In this document: positions 28,114-37,841 of the stretch, piece by piece
Layout: each line of letters starts with the position of its first letter
Numbering within the stretch: the stretch's first letter is position 1
Source of the DNA: Nocardioides sp. S5
GTDB taxonomy: Bacteria; Actinomycetota; Actinomycetes; Propionibacteriales; Nocardioidaceae
Direction of reading: 5' to 3'
NCBI RefSeq assembly: GCF_017310035.1
Contig: NZ_CP022296.1
Location: 3,100,001-3,164,000 of the forward strand
Length of the DNA: 64,000 nt
Notes under the pieces: model-generated
Told to the model about the DNA's origin: nothing
The model's database searches: none
Seen by the model: the letters and a program-made list of their open reading frames with translations, nothing else
Made by a program: the position numbers and the translations under genes

Positions 28114-29262
28114 CTACTCCTTGGCGGCCAGCTGGCCGCAGGCACCGTCGATCTCGCGACCGCGCGTGTCACGGACCGTCGTCGAGATGCCCTTGCCCTC
28201 GAGCCGCCGCACGAACTCGCGCTCGTCAGCCGGGTCGGAGGCGGTCCACTTCGACCCCTCGACAGGGTTGAGCGGGATCAGGTTGACGTGCACCCAGCCC
28301 CAGTCGCCGTAGGAGTTGAGCACGTCGCCCAGCAGGTCGGCGCGCCACGCCTGGTCGTTGATGCCGCGCATCATCGCGTACTCGATCGAGACCCGGCGCT
28401 TGGTGACGCGGGCGTAGTCCCACGCCGCCTCGACCGTCTCGGCGACCGAGAAGCGGGTGTTGATCGGGACCAGCTCGTTGCGCAGCTCGTCGTCCGGTGC
28501 GTGGAGGCTCAGCGCGAGGGTGACCGGGATGCCCTCATCTGTCAGCTGACGGATGCGGGGCACCAGGCCGACGGTGGAGACGGTGATGCCACGGGCGCTC
28601 ATGCCGAGGCCGGCGGGAGCGGGGTCGGTGAGGCGGCGTACGGCACCGATGACGGCCTTGTAGTTGGCCAGCGGCTCGCCCATGCCCATGAACACGACGT
28701 TGGAGACGCGACCGGGACCGCCGGGGACGTCACCGCGAGCCATCGTGCGCGCACCGGCGACGACCTGCTCGACGATCTCGGCGGTCGACATGTTGCGCTG
28801 GAGCCCACCCATGCCGGTCGCGCAGAAGGGGCACGCCATGCCGCAACCGGCCTGGCTGGACACGCAGACCGTGGCGCGGTCGGGGTAGCGCATCAGCACG
28901 GACTCGACGAGCGCGCCGTCGAAGAGCTTCCACAGCGTCTTGCGCGTGGTGCCCTTGTCGGCCTCCATGGTGCGCAGCGGCGTCATCAGGTCCGGCAGGA
29001 GCGCGGACACGAGGTCGTCGCGCTGGCCGGCCGGCAGGTCGGTCATCTGCTCCGGGTCGTCGACGAGGCGTCCGAAGTAGTGGGTGGAGAGCTGCTTGGC
29101 GCGGAAGCCCGGCAGGCCCATCTCCTCGAGGAGCGCCTTGCGGCCCGGCTCGTCGAGGTCGGCGAGGTGCCGCGGCGGCTTCTTGCGCCCGCGGGGCTCG
29201 TCGAAGACGAGCGGCAGCGTCTTGATCGGCTCGGGGGCCGCATGGGGAGTGGAGTCGGACAT
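28114..29262 (-). CDS. rlmN: Dual-specificity RNA methyltransferase RlmN
   Basis: Radical-SAM enzyme that methylates C2 of A2503 in 23S rRNA and of A37 in some tRNAs. The 382-residue product has the CxxxCxxC cluster motif CGMACPFC, the conserved [20 protein letters not shown] and PINTRF segments, and a C-terminal GACGQLA motif whose Cys takes part in catalysis. The ATG at 29262 gives [10 protein letters not shown]. It follows cdsA and precedes a glycosyltransferase, all minus strand. Confidence 0.96.
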   Translation of the reverse strand: MSDSTPHAAPEPIKTLPLVFDEPRGRKKPPRHLADLDEPGRKALLEEMGLPGFRAKQLSTHYFGRLVDDPEQMTDLPAGQRDDLVSALLPDLMTPLRTMEADKGTTRKTLWKLFDGALVESVLMRYPDRATVCVSSQAGCGMACPFCATGMGGLQRNMSTAEIVEQVVAGARTMARGDVPGGPGRVSNVVFMGMGEPLANYKAVIGAVRRLTDPAPAGLGMSARGITVSTVGLVPRIRQLTDEGIPVTLALSLHAPDDELRNELVPINTRFSVAETVEAAWDYARVTKRRVSIEYAMMRGINDQAWRADLLGDVLNSYGDWGWVHVNLIPLNPVEGSKWTASDPADEREFVRRLEGKGISTTVRDTRGREIDGACGQLAAKE

Positions 29263-29308
29263 CGCGTCGATCCTCCCATCTTGGGCCACGACCGGTCGAT
29301 TCAGCGGC

Positions 29309-29656
29309 TCAGGCGTCGACCATGAAGTAGAGCACCAGCGAGGCCACGCCCAGGACGACGAGCGCGGTCACCACCATCCCGACGAACATGAACTGCGCGA
29401 AGCGGCGCGTCTTGCGCTTGACCAGCATCGCGATCGGCAGCGCCAGTGCGAGCAGCACGAAGGGGAAGAGCTTCTCCGCGGTGTCGTAGTCGAAGAGCAG
29501 CCGCAGCAGACCGGCGAAGGCGCCGGGAAGCGCGGTGACGAAGAGCATGCCGGCGAAGAAGCCGGTGATGCCGGCGAAGGTCGGGTGGCTGTGGTGCCAC
29601 CACCCGAGACGCTCGCCCTGCTCCGCCTCGGACTCCCGGGCCTGTTCGGTCTCCAC
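29309..29656 (-). CDS. Small membrane protein of unknown function
   Basis: A 115-residue protein with a soluble acidic N-terminus ([20 protein letters not shown]) and three hydrophobic segments (about residues 28-48, 64-80 and 90-112), with a basic loop KRKTRRFA between the second and third. Residues [20 protein letters not shown] form the first helix. It lies between rlmN and the frameshifted phosphatase. No family was recognised. Confidence 0.65.
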   Translation of the reverse strand: METEQARESEAEQGERLGWWHHSHPTFAGITGFFAGMLFVTALPGAFAGLLRLLFDYDTAEKLFPFVLLALALPIAMLVKRKTRRFAQFMFVGMVVTALVVLGVASLVLYFMVDA

Positions 29657-29728
29657 GGGACCAGCCTAGGTGCTCCGGTGCGGTCAGCCCGACGGGGCAC
29701 GCGGTGGTCGTCGAGGTCGGTCGTCTTC

Positions 29729-30240
29729 TCAGGTGTCGACGGTCAGCAGGTCAGGCATCGCGAGCGACTCCCACCGATCGAGGTCGGGCGGCTGCCCGGT
29801 CAGCTCGGCCACCACCAGGGTCCAGGCGGTGCCGTGCCCCACGAGGACCACGTCCTCGTCACCGTGCACGTCCAGCACGCGGCGTACGGCGGGGACGACC
29901 CGCTCGCGGCACGCGGTCAGCGGCTCCCACCCGGCGAGGGCCGGCACGTCGGGCCGGGCAAACGCGCGACGCACCGCGGCCGGGAAGTCCTCGACCCACT
30001 CCCCGTCCGCTCGTGCTCGCGCAGCTGCGGCAGCACGCCGACCTGCGCGTCGGTGAGCAGCTGAGCGGTCTGCACCGCCTTCGGCTCCGGTGAGGTGAAC
30101 CACGCGGCACGTGCCGGCAGGCGACCGGAGGCACGCAGCGCCCACACGTCGTCGTACGCGCCTGCGTCGAGGTCCCACTCCGCGGCGGGGACGCCGCGCG
30201 TCATCGCCGGGCGGCCGTGGCGGACGAGGTGGAGCGTCAA
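29729..30240 (-). pseudogene. Histidine phosphatase (phosphoglycerate mutase-like), frameshifted
   Basis: The N-terminal half LHLVRHGRP (RHG motif) with WALRASGRLPARAAWFTSPE reads in one frame and the C-terminal half, from GEWVEDFPAAVRRAFARPD to LVGHGTAW (second catalytic His), in another. The frames meet near 30006-30010: one inserted base there restores EHER-DGEWVEDFP continuity and a 171-codon gene. It begins with a TTG at 30240, nine bases after the cdsA stop, with a GAGG ribosome binding site. A real one-base deletion or an assembly error in a G-run are both possible; both active-site halves look otherwise intact. Confidence 0.75.
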
Positions 30241-30248
30241 CGCCGGCC

Positions 30249-31157
30249 TCAGAAGACGAGGTAGTAGAGGACCAGCCAGATCGGCGCGACCGTCGCGAGC
30301 AGCGAGTCGAGGCGGTCCATCAGCCCGCCGTGGCCGGGGATGACCTGGCTCATGTCCTTGATGCCGAGGTCGCGCTTGATCACCGACTCGCAGAGGTCGC
30401 CGAGCGTGGCCATCACTGCGGCGATGATCCCGAGCAGCACGCCGACCCACCAGTCACCCCCGAGGAAGGAGGTGACCAGCCAGGCACCGACGGCGATCGT
30501 CGCGACGATCGAGCCGGCGAAGCCCTCCCACGACTTCTTCGGCGAGATCACGGGCGCCATCGGGTGCTTGCCGAACAGCACACCGGCGACATAACCGCCG
30601 GTGTCCGAGGCGACCGTGATGGCGATGAAGACGATGATCGCGCGGACGCCGTTGTCGTCGGTGTCGAGGCCGAAGGCCGGGTTGTGGCCGCCCTCGGAGA
30701 GCAGCAGCGCGACGAACGAGCCGAGGAACGGGACGTAGACGAGGGTGAAGACCGCCGCGGTGGCGTTCTTGACGTAGCCGTCGACCCCCCGCCGCAGCAG
30801 CCACAGCATGATCACCAGCGCCGTCACCGCCGTCGCGGTCACCAGCGCGGGCGCGCCCCAGAAGTAGGCCACGACCACCATCACGACGCCGCCGAGCATG
30901 AGCGGCTGCTCGGGGATGTCGATGTCCTTGGCCCCGAGCCCCTTGTGCAGCTCCCAGATCGCCACGACCACGGCCCCTGCCACGATCGCCATGAAGGCGG
31001 TCTTCCAGAACAGCAGCGACAGCAGGATCGCCCCGACCAGCACCACGGCGGAGCCGACGGCGGTCGGAAGGTCGCGGCCGGCACGGCCGTGGTCCTTCTT
31101 GATCGCCTCGGACGGCGGCTGGGGTTCGCCCGAGGCGGACGGGTCGGAGGAGGTCAT
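30249..31157 (-). CDS. cdsA: Phosphatidate cytidylyltransferase
   Basis: Makes CDP-diacylglycerol from phosphatidic acid and CTP, the branch point for membrane phospholipids. The 302-residue integral membrane protein has about eight hydrophobic segments and the family signature ESVIKRDLGIKDMSQVIPGH followed by GGLMDRLDS near its C-terminus. The first roughly 35 residues are polar and cytoplasmic. It follows frr after 10 bases and precedes the frameshifted phosphatase after eight bases, consistent with an operon. Confidence 0.95.
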   Translation of the reverse strand: MTSSDPSASGEPQPPSEAIKKDHGRAGRDLPTAVGSAVVLVGAILLSLLFWKTAFMAIVAGAVVVAIWELHKGLGAKDIDIPEQPLMLGGVVMVVVAYFWGAPALVTATAVTALVIMLWLLRRGVDGYVKNATAAVFTLVYVPFLGSFVALLLSEGGHNPAFGLDTDDNGVRAIIVFIAITVASDTGGYVAGVLFGKHPMAPVISPKKSWEGFAGSIVATIAVGAWLVTSFLGGDWWVGVLLGIIAAVMATLGDLCESVIKRDLGIKDMSQVIPGHGGLMDRLDSLLATVAPIWLVLYYLVF

Positions 31158-31167
31158 GGGTGGATGC

Positions 31168-31725
31168 TCAGACCTCGAGCAGCTCGGCTTCCTTGTGCTT
31201 GAGCAGGTCGTCGATCTTGTCCGTGTGGGTCTTGGTCATCGCGTCGAGGCGCTTCTCCGCACCCGTGACGTCGTCCTTGCCGACCTCGCCGTCCTTCTCG
31301 AGCTTCTCCAGGGCCTGCTTGGCGGTGCGGCGGATGTTGCGCACCGACACCCGGCCGTCCTCGGCCTTGCCCTTGGCGAGCTTGATGTACTCCTTGCGCC
31401 GCTCCTCGGTGAGCTCGGGGAACACGCAGCGCAGCACCTTGCCGTCGTTGGCGGGGTTGACGCCGAGGTCGGAGTCGCGGATCGCCCGCTCAACCGCCGG
31501 CATCGCGCCCTGGTCGAAGACCTGGATCAGGATCGTGCGCGCGTCCTGCGAGGTGAAGCTCGCGAGCTGCTGCAGCGGGGTCTGGGTGCCGTAGTAGTCG
31601 GCCGTGATCTTCGCGAACATCGCGGGGTTGGCGCGACCGGCGCGGATCGTGGCGAACTCCTCGCGGGTCGCCTCCACGGACTTGCCCATCTTGGCGTCGG
31701 CATCGTTCATGACGTCGTTGATCAC
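31168..31725 (-). CDS. frr: Ribosome recycling factor
   Basis: With EF-G, splits post-termination ribosomes. The 185-residue length is exact for the family. Conserved segments are MINDVMNDADAKMGKSVEAT, FATIRAGRANPAMF, YGTQTPLQQLASF and IRDSDLGVNPANDGKVLRC, with the second helical arm KDDVTGAEKRLDAMTKTHTDK. It lies between pyrH (48-bp gap) and cdsA (10-bp gap), as in most actinobacteria. Confidence 0.97.
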   Translation of the reverse strand: MINDVMNDADAKMGKSVEATREEFATIRAGRANPAMFAKITADYYGTQTPLQQLASFTSQDARTILIQVFDQGAMPAVERAIRDSDLGVNPANDGKVLRCVFPELTEERRKEYIKLAKGKAEDGRVSVRNIRRTAKQALEKLEKDGEVGKDDVTGAEKRLDAMTKTHTDKIDDLLKHKEAELLEV

Positions 31726-31773
31726 AGCGGCTCTCTCTCCTCGTACGTCTGGGTGCGGGTGCGGCGGCCTGCG

Positions 31774-32487
31774 TCAGGCCGAGGTCACCAGCGTGCCGAT
31801 CTTCTCACCCCGCACGGCGCGCACGATCGTGCCCGGCGTGGAGAGGTTGAAGAAGACCATGTCCATCTTGTTGTCTCGCGCCATCGCGATGCCGGTGGCA
31901 TCGGCGACCTTGAGGTCGCGGGCGAGGTACTCGTCGTAGGTCAGGGTGTCGAACTTCACCGCTGCCGGGTTGGTCTTCGGGTCCGAGTCGTAGACCCCGT
32001 CGACGCCCTGCTTGCCCATCAGGATGACCTCGCAACGCGTCTCGAGCGCACGCTGGGCGGCGACCGTGTCGGTGGAGAAGAACGGCATGCCGGCGCCGGC
32101 GCCGAAGATCACGACGCGGCCCTTCTCCATGTGGCGGATCGCGCGGCGCGGGATGTAGGGCTCGGCGACCTGGCCCATCGTGATGGCGGTCTGCACGCGG
32201 GTCTCGACGCCGTGCTTCTCGACGAAGTCCTGGAGCGCGAGGCAGTTCATCACCGTGCCCAGCATGCCCATGTAGTCGGCGCGGGCGCGCTCCATGCCGC
32301 GCTGCTGCAGCTCGGCGCCGCGGAAGAAGTTGCCGCCGCCCACGACGATGGCGATCTGCACGCCCGACTTGGCGACCTCGGCGACCTCGGCGGCCAGTGC
32401 GTTGATGACGTCGAGGTCGAGCCCGACCTCACCGCCGCCGAACACTTCACCGGAGAGCTTGAGGAGGACTCGGTTGTAGGCCGTCAC
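31774..32487 (-). CDS. pyrH: Uridylate kinase
   Basis: Phosphorylates UMP to UDP with ATP as a hexameric enzyme. The 237-residue protein shows [50 protein letters not shown] and [20 protein letters not shown], all typical. GTG 32487, preceded by AAGGGA at eight bases, starts [10 protein letters not shown]; the frame further left has no family sequence. It precedes frr. Upstream (32488-32641) lies the tsf terminator region. Confidence 0.96.
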   Translation of the reverse strand: MTAYNRVLLKLSGEVFGGGEVGLDLDVINALAAEVAEVAKSGVQIAIVVGGGNFFRGAELQQRGMERARADYMGMLGTVMNCLALQDFVEKHGVETRVQTAITMGQVAEPYIPRRAIRHMEKGRVVIFGAGAGMPFFSTDTVAAQRALETRCEVILMGKQGVDGVYDSDPKTNPAAVKFDTLTYDEYLARDLKVADATGIAMARDNKMDMVFFNLSTPGTIVRAVRGEKIGTLVTSA

Positions 32488-32586
32488 TTGGTTCCCTTCG
32501 CACACACACGCGGTCGGCGAGAAACCTACCGGCCGCGGACCTCGCCGGTCGAACCCACACACCCCGAGGTGTGCCGGGAGATGCCG

Positions 32587-32619
32587 CAGGGGCCCGTACG
32601 CCAGGCGTACGGGCCCCTG
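32587..32619. terminator. Strong hairpin terminator after tsf
   Basis: CAGGGGCCCGTACGCC (32587-32602) and GGCGTACGGGCCCCTG (32604-32619) are 16-base perfect complements. With a loop of a few bases this is a very stable stem placed 23 bases after the tsf stop codon on the minus strand. There is no T-run, as is often the case in GC-rich actinobacteria. Confidence 0.75.
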
Positions 32620-32641
32620 TCGGGTGCTGGGGTGGAGCGGG

Positions 32642-33454
32642 TCAGGCGCCGACCTCGAAGCGGGCGAACCGCTTCACGGTGGTGCCGGCCGCGTCGAGGA
32701 CGGCCTTGACCGACTTCTTCGACTCGGTGACCGACTCCTGCTCGAGCAGGACGATCTCCTTGAAGAACCCGCCCAGGCGACCCTCGACGATCTTCGCGAT
32801 CGCCTGCTCGGGCTTGCCCTCCTCGCGGGTCTTCTGCTCGGCGATGGAGCGCTCGGACTCGACGACGTCGGCGGGGACCTCGTCGCGGGTGAGGTACTGG
32901 GCCTTCATCGCGGCGATCTGCATCGCGGCGGCGCGAGCGGCGGTCTCGTCACCCTCGAACTCGACGAGCACGCCGACGGCGGGCGGCAGGTCGGCGGCAC
33001 GCTTGTGCATGTAGGTGACGGTGGTGCCCTCGAAGTAGGCGACCTCGCCCAGCTCGATCTTCTCGCCGATGGTGATGGCCAGGTCCTCGACGACCTCGCC
33101 GACGGTCTTGCCGTCGAGCTCGGCGGCCTTCAGCGCCGCGGTGTCGGCGGCCTTGACCTCGTTGGCGACCTCGGCGATCTGCTGCGCCTTGGCGATGAAG
33201 TCCTCGTTCTTGGCGACGAAGTCGGTCTCGCTCTTGAGCTCGACCAGCGCGTTGCCGGCGGTGGCGACGAGGCCGGCGGCGGTCTCGCGCTCGGCGCCGC
33301 GGGCGGCGGCCTTGGCGGCACCCTTGACGCGGAGCAGCTCGACGGCCTTGTCGAAGTCGCCGTCGGACTCGGTCAGCGCCTTCTTGCAGTCCATCATCCC
33401 GGCCTGGGTCAGCTCACGGAGCTTCTTGACGTCAGCAGCGGTGAAGTTGGCCAT
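32642..33454 (-). CDS. tsf: Elongation factor Ts
   Basis: Nucleotide exchange factor for EF-Tu. The 270-residue protein starts [20 protein letters not shown] with the [21 protein letters not shown] pattern, has the N-terminal UBA-like domain and the two core domains ([17 protein letters not shown] is the classical EF-Ts signature), and ends RFEVGA. It lies 130 bases after rpsB with a hairpin between, and is followed by a strong terminator. Confidence 0.97.
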   Translation of the reverse strand: MANFTAADVKKLRELTQAGMMDCKKALTESDGDFDKAVELLRVKGAAKAAARGAERETAAGLVATAGNALVELKSETDFVAKNEDFIAKAQQIAEVANEVKAADTAALKAAELDGKTVGEVVEDLAITIGEKIELGEVAYFEGTTVTYMHKRAADLPPAVGVLVEFEGDETAARAAAMQIAAMKAQYLTRDEVPADVVESERSIAEQKTREEGKPEQAIAKIVEGRLGGFFKEIVLLEQESVTESKKSVKAVLDAAGTTVKRFARFEVGA

Positions 33455-33544
33455 GGTCCCTCTTCCTTGGTGTCAGGGGCCCGGCTCCGGGATCGGGGTC
33501 AGATCGGGGCGGAGTGCGGGCGGTGGGTGGAACGAACAGCACGG

Positions 33545-33577
33545 CGGCCGGTCGCGGGCAGGACCCGCGACCGGCCG
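33545..33577. terminator. Hairpin between rpsB and tsf
   Basis: CGGCCGGTCGCGGG (33545-33558) and CCCGCGACCGGCCG (33564-33577) pair perfectly over 14 bases with a 5-base loop, eight bases after the rpsB stop. It may reduce read-through so that S2 and EF-Ts are made in different amounts, or separate two transcripts. Confidence 0.65.
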
Positions 33578-33584
33578 ACCGCGA

Positions 33585-34616
33585 TCAGTTCTTCTTCTCG
33601 GCCTCGGCGGGGGCCTCGGTCGCAGCCTCGGCCTCGGCCTCGACGGGAGCCTCGGTGGCCTCGGCCGCGGGGGCCTCGGTCTCGGCGGGCGCCTCGGTCT
33701 CGGTGGCCTCGGCCGCGGGGGCCTCGGTCGCGGCGTCGGCGGCAGCCTCGGCCGCGGGGGCCTCGGAGGACGCGCCGGTGGCCTCGGAGGCCGGGGTCTC
33801 GGCGGCGGCGTCACCGGTGGCGGCCGCGGCCGTCTTCTCGGCGTCGCCCTCGAGGAGCTCGCGCTCCCACTCGGCGAGGGGCTCCTCGGCACCGACGGTC
33901 GCGTCGGCGTCGCCGCCCTTGGCACCCGAGCGGGCGATGAGGCCCTCGGCGACGGCGTCGGCAACCACGCGGGTCAGCAGGCCGACCGCGCGGATGGCGT
34001 CGTCGTTGCCCGGGATCGGGAAGTCGACGAGGTCGGGGTCGCAGTTGGAGTCGAGGATGCCGATGATCGGGATCCGCAGCTTGCGCGCCTCCTCGACGGC
34101 GAGGTGCTCCTTGTTGGTGTCGACGATCCACACCGCGGAGGGGACCTTCGTCATCTCACGGATGCCGCCGAGGGTCTTCTCGAGCTTGGTGTGCTCCCGC
34201 TTCATCTGCAGGAGCTCCTTCTTCGTGCGACCCGAGCCGGCCACCGTCTCGAAGTCGACGTCGTCGAGCTCCTTGAGGCGGTTGATCCGCTGGTGCACGG
34301 TCTGGAAGTTGGTGAGCATGCCGCCGAGCCAGCGCTGGTTGACGTAGGGCATGCCGACGCGGGTGGCCTGCTCGGCGATGGCCTCCTGGGCCTGCTTCTT
34401 GGTGCCGACGAACATCACGACGCCACCGCGGGCGACGGTCTCCTTGACGAAGGCGTAGGAGCGGTCGATGTAGGCGAGCGACTGCTGCAGGTCGATGATG
34501 TAGATGCCGTTGCGCTCGGTCATGATGAAGCGCTTCATCTTGGGGTTCCAGCGACGGGTCTGGTGACCGAAGTGGACGCCGCTCTCGAGCAGCTGGCGCA
34601 TGGTGACGACTGCCAT
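33585..34616 (-). CDS. rpsB: 30S ribosomal protein S2 with long acidic C-terminal tail
   Basis: A primary component of the 30S body. Residues 1-250 are normal S2 ([61 protein letters not shown]). The last roughly 90 residues are a low-complexity tail of Glu, Ala, Pro and Thr ([20 protein letters not shown] and similar) ending KKN, about a third longer than the usual protein. The tail is encoded by GC-rich, near-repeat DNA and may vary among strains. tsf follows. Confidence 0.95.
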   Translation of the reverse strand: MAVVTMRQLLESGVHFGHQTRRWNPKMKRFIMTERNGIYIIDLQQSLAYIDRSYAFVKETVARGGVVMFVGTKKQAQEAIAEQATRVGMPYVNQRWLGGMLTNFQTVHQRINRLKELDDVDFETVAGSGRTKKELLQMKREHTKLEKTLGGIREMTKVPSAVWIVDTNKEHLAVEEARKLRIPIIGILDSNCDPDLVDFPIPGNDDAIRAVGLLTRVVADAVAEGLIARSGAKGGDADATVGAEEPLAEWERELLEGDAEKTAAAATGDAAAETPASEATGASSEAPAAEAAADAATEAPAAEATETEAPAETEAPAAEATEAPVEAEAEAATEAPAEAEKKN

Positions 34617-35063
34617 GGGTTCTCCTGTGGTGACGGAGGCGCTCGCCGTTGTGCCCGACCTTGTCGCAGGTGCGGACCGGGAGCGTGACTCCTGTTGGTT
34701 TCAGTTGCTGCGCCCGACGGGTGCCGGGAGCCCTGACGTCCACGCGCCGGTCCGATCCGCGCCCGCTCCGATGGACCTGGAGCTGGTGCAGAACTGAGGG
34801 CCGACGCCCACGGGTGACTCGGGACCAGGGATGCATCCCGACGTGGCCGGTGGACGTGCGAAGTCAGTCCATGAGGACTGCTCCGGACATCGTAGGCCAC
34901 GGATTCGGCACGCGGCGAATCCGCTGCGGACGTCCTCGCGCGAGCGTGGGCCACGCGTGGATCCGGGGCCACGGATCGTCCACAGCCCGGGCCCCGGGAC
35001 GCTCGTCCACAGGCGTGGTCCGGGCCGCTGTCGCCCGGAGCCCGAGCGCGCCAGCATCGGCGG
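34617..35063. other. 447-bp gap between rpsB and the M23 gene
   Basis: This holds the divergent promoters of rpsB (minus) and the M23 peptidase (plus) and the rpsB leader; no gene was found. Two dyads stand out: CAGTCC/GGACTG at 34865-34880 with a 4-base loop, and GGATTCG/CGAATCC at 34901-34922 with an 8-base loop. They could be operators or leader hairpins. No ribosomal leader motif was recognised with confidence. Confidence 0.5.
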
Positions 35064-35654
35064 ATGCGACCCGTCGTCGGTGCCCTCCTGCTCGCCCTGG
35101 TCCTCGGCCTCCCCTCCCCCTCGGGCCTCTCGCCCGCCGCGGCTGCTCCCGAGCAGCCGGTCGGGGTCTGGCCCCTCGACCCCGAGCCGGAGGTCGTGCA
35201 GGGCTTCTCGCCGCCCCCGCACCCGTACGCCCCGGGCCATCGCGGCGTGGACCTGGCCGGGCGTCCCGGACAGCCGGTGCTAGCGGCCCTCGCCGGCACG
35301 GTGGGCTTCGCGGGGTCGATCGCAGGCAAGCCGGTCGTGACCGTGCGGCACGGAGGTCGGCGTACGACCTACGAGCCGGTCGTCGCATCGGTCTCGCGTG
35401 GCGACGAGGTGGCGACCGGCGACGTGCTCGGACGCCTCGTGGTGACGGACAGCCACTGCTTCCCCGTCGCGTGCCTGCACTGGGGACTGATCGAGGGCAC
35501 CGGCGCCGAGGAGGAGTACGCCGACCCGCTGACACTGGTCGGCGGGGGCCCGGTGCGCCTGCTGCCGCTGTGGCGCGAGGAGCCGGTGTCCGTGCGGGTC
35601 CCGTGGACTCCCCCGATGGGGCGCTGGAGGCGTCCGCTGGACTTCCTTGCCTGA
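35064..35654 (+). CDS. Secreted M23 (LytM-type) peptidase
   Basis: A 196-residue cell-wall endopeptidase family protein. A signal peptide (MRPVVGALLLALVLGLPSPS...AAA) precedes the LytM domain: metal ligands in HRGVDLAG (His and Asp), then a HxH position in CLHWGL, where one His is replaced by Trp so that the pattern is His-Trp-Gly. The GTVGFAGSIAGKPVVTVRHG strand matches the family. The 35064 ATG fits the signal. It diverges from rpsB. Because of the altered HxH it may be a cofactor-like rather than active enzyme. Confidence 0.82.
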   Translation: MRPVVGALLLALVLGLPSPSGLSPAAAAPEQPVGVWPLDPEPEVVQGFSPPPHPYAPGHRGVDLAGRPGQPVLAALAGTVGFAGSIAGKPVVTVRHGGRRTTYEPVVASVSRGDEVATGDVLGRLVVTDSHCFPVACLHWGLIEGTGAEEEYADPLTLVGGGPVRLLPLWREEPVSVRVPWTPPMGRWRRPLDFLA

Positions 35655-35689
35655 GCAGGCAGCGTCGGGTCCGGCCTACGCCTCAGACC

Positions 35690-36643
35690 TCAGGCGCGCG
35701 GGTGGGCCTGCTGGTAGGCCTTGCGGAGCCGGTCGGTGGTGACGTGGGTGTAGAGCTGCGTGGTGGCCAGGGAGGCGTGGCCGAGCAGCTCCTGCACCGA
35801 GCGCAGGTCCGCCCCGCCCTCGAGGAGGTGGGTGGCGGCGGTGTGCCGCAGCCCGTGGGGCCCGATGTCCGGCGCGCCCGGGACGTCGGCGATGCGGCGG
35901 TGGACCAGGTCGCGGACCGCCCTCTGGTCGATGCGGCGGCCCCGCACGCCGAGGAACAGCGCCGGTCCGGAGCCCTCGACCCGCAGCGACGGACGGCCGG
36001 CGGCGAGCCAGCGCTCGACCGCCCGGCCCGCGGGGACGCCGTAGGGGACGGCACGCTCCTTGCGGCCCTTGCCGAAGACCCGCACGACCCGCCGCTCGGC
36101 GTCGACGTCGTCGATGTCGAGGCCGACCAGCTCGCCCACCCGGATCCCGGTGGCGTAGAGCAGCTCCACCATCGCCACGTCCCGCAGCCCGACCGGGGTG
36201 CCGTCGTCGGCCAGGTCGGCCACCGAGCGGATGAGTGCCTGGGCCTCGTCGGCACGCAGCACCGGCGGCAGCGTCTTGTGCTTCTTCGGCGACCCCAGCG
36301 CGGCGCCCGGGTCGGTCGGCACCCGGCCGGTGCGGTGCAGCCAGGCGGTAAACACCCGGGCGGCCGTGGCCCGCCGCGCGATCGTCGTACGGCTCCGGCC
36401 CGTGGTCTGCAGGCGCGCCAGCCAGCTGCGCAGCGCGCGGAGGTCCAGGTCGGCGACGTCGTCGATGCCCAGGCGCCCGCAGTGGTCGAGCAGGCCGGAG
36501 ACGTCGCCGAGGTAGGCCCGCACCGTGTGCGGGGCCAGGTCTCGCTCGGAGACGAGGTGGCGCTCGTAGTCGCCGAGGAGCCGGACGAAGGGCTCCGGCA
36601 GGCCTTCGGGCTCCGCCTGCTCCGCTGCCCGATCCTCGTCCAC
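35690..36643 (-). CDS. xerC: Tyrosine recombinase XerC
   Basis: Resolves chromosome dimers at dif sites with XerD. The 317-residue product has the N-terminal core-binding domain (FVRLLGDYERHLVSERDLAP) and the catalytic domain with Arg in TGIRVGELVGLD, Lys in GKGRKER, HGLRHTAATHL (His-x-x-Arg) and the nucleophile in ATTQLYTHVT. It is at the end of the block rpsP...dprA-xerC, near dprA with 28 bases between. Confidence 0.95.
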   Translation of the reverse strand: MDEDRAAEQAEPEGLPEPFVRLLGDYERHLVSERDLAPHTVRAYLGDVSGLLDHCGRLGIDDVADLDLRALRSWLARLQTTGRSRTTIARRATAARVFTAWLHRTGRVPTDPGAALGSPKKHKTLPPVLRADEAQALIRSVADLADDGTPVGLRDVAMVELLYATGIRVGELVGLDIDDVDAERRVVRVFGKGRKERAVPYGVPAGRAVERWLAAGRPSLRVEGSGPALFLGVRGRRIDQRAVRDLVHRRIADVPGAPDIGPHGLRHTAATHLLEGGADLRSVQELLGHASLATTQLYTHVTTDRLRKAYQQAHPRA

Positions 36644-36671
36644 GCTCCGATCCTAGGCGCGGCACACCTCC

Positions 36672-37841
36672 TCATCCGGCACCTGCGAGTCGCCACCCAC
36701 CGTCGACGGCGCACACGAAGCCCGCCTTCTCGAGGCGTCGCAGCGTCGGGTCGGCGTCGCGGACGTGGACGTCGCTCAGGCGGGCGATCGAGTCGACCTC
36801 GGCGGGCCTGCTGACGGGCACCCACTCCAGCACCCGCCGCTCGACCGACGACAGCCGGTCGCGCGGGCGCTCAGGCCCGCGCGGGTCGACCACGAGGTGC
36901 TCGCCGGACTCGCCCACCACCTCGAGCACCTCCGAGCCGTGCGTGACCAGCGTGGCGGTGCTGCGCCGGAACCAGTGGTGCACGCCCTGGGAGGTGTAGC
37001 TCGTGACGGGTCCGGGCACGCACATCACATGGCGGCTGAGCCCCTCGGCCCAGGCGACGGTGTTCAATGCTCCGCTGCGCAGCGCGGCCTCGACCAGCAC
37101 GGTCCCCCGGGTGAGGGCCGCGATGAGCCGGTTGCGGGCGAGGAAGCGGATGCGGGTGGGGGCCGACCCGGGCGGCTGCTCCGAGACCACCGCGAACTCG
37201 GCGGCGAGGTGGGCCAGCAGGCGGCGGTTCTGCTCGGGGTAGACCCGGTCGACCCCGCAGGCCAGCACGGCGACCGACGCCCCGCCGGCCAGCAGCGCGG
37301 CGTCGTGGGCGACGAAGTCGATGCCCTTGGCGCCGCCCGAGACCACGGGCACCCCTGCGCCCGCGAGGTGCCCGGCGACACCTCGGGTGACCTCGGCACC
37401 GTAGGTGGAGGCGGAGCGCGACCCCACGACGGCGACCGAGGCGGCGAGCGCGGTGAGGGGCATCGGTCCCCTGACCCAGATCCCCGGTGGGGTGCCGCCG
37501 AGCTCCTGGACCTCAGCCCCGTGGTCGAGGTCGTCGAGCCCCACTGGCCACTCCGGGTCGCCGGGGACCAGGAACCGGATGCCGCAACGCGCCGCCTGCT
37601 CGAGCTGTCGGGCGGGGTCGACGACCGACAGGCGCTCGGCCAGCCCGCTGCCGGGCTTGGGCACCAGCTGGACCTCCAGCGCCCGGCGTGCGCCCAGCTG
37701 GCGGACCAGCGACGAGGTGGTGCGGTCGCCCGGCTCCACGCCGCAGCTGAGCACCACACGGGCCAGGCGGTCGTCCTCTCTCACCGGGCTGCTCACCGTG
37801 GTGCTCACCGGGGTGCTCCCCGCTCTGCTCAGCGGGCTCAC
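36672..37841 (-). CDS. dprA: DNA processing protein DprA
   Basis: Binds single-stranded DNA and loads RecA during transformation. The 389-residue product has the Rossmann-like core with VAVVGSRSASTYG, VVSGGAKGIDFVAHDAAL and the EQPPGSAPTRIRFLARNRLIA segment, then a C-terminal winged helix. The GTG at 37841 overlaps the comM stop by four bases (GTGA). Several in-frame GTGs, each within GGTGAGCA repeats, lie nearby, so the exact start is uncertain. The frame continues open past comM, but those residues are a shadow. Confidence 0.93.
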   Translation of the reverse strand: MSPLSRAGSTPVSTTVSSPVREDDRLARVVLSCGVEPGDRTTSSLVRQLGARRALEVQLVPKPGSGLAERLSVVDPARQLEQAARCGIRFLVPGDPEWPVGLDDLDHGAEVQELGGTPPGIWVRGPMPLTALAASVAVVGSRSASTYGAEVTRGVAGHLAGAGVPVVSGGAKGIDFVAHDAALLAGGASVAVLACGVDRVYPEQNRRLLAHLAAEFAVVSEQPPGSAPTRIRFLARNRLIAALTRGTVLVEAALRSGALNTVAWAEGLSRHVMCVPGPVTSYTSQGVHHWFRRSTATLVTHGSEVLEVVGESGEHLVVDPRGPERPRDRLSSVERRVLEWVPVSRPAEVDSIARLSDVHVRDADPTLRRLEKAGFVCAVDGGWRLAGAG

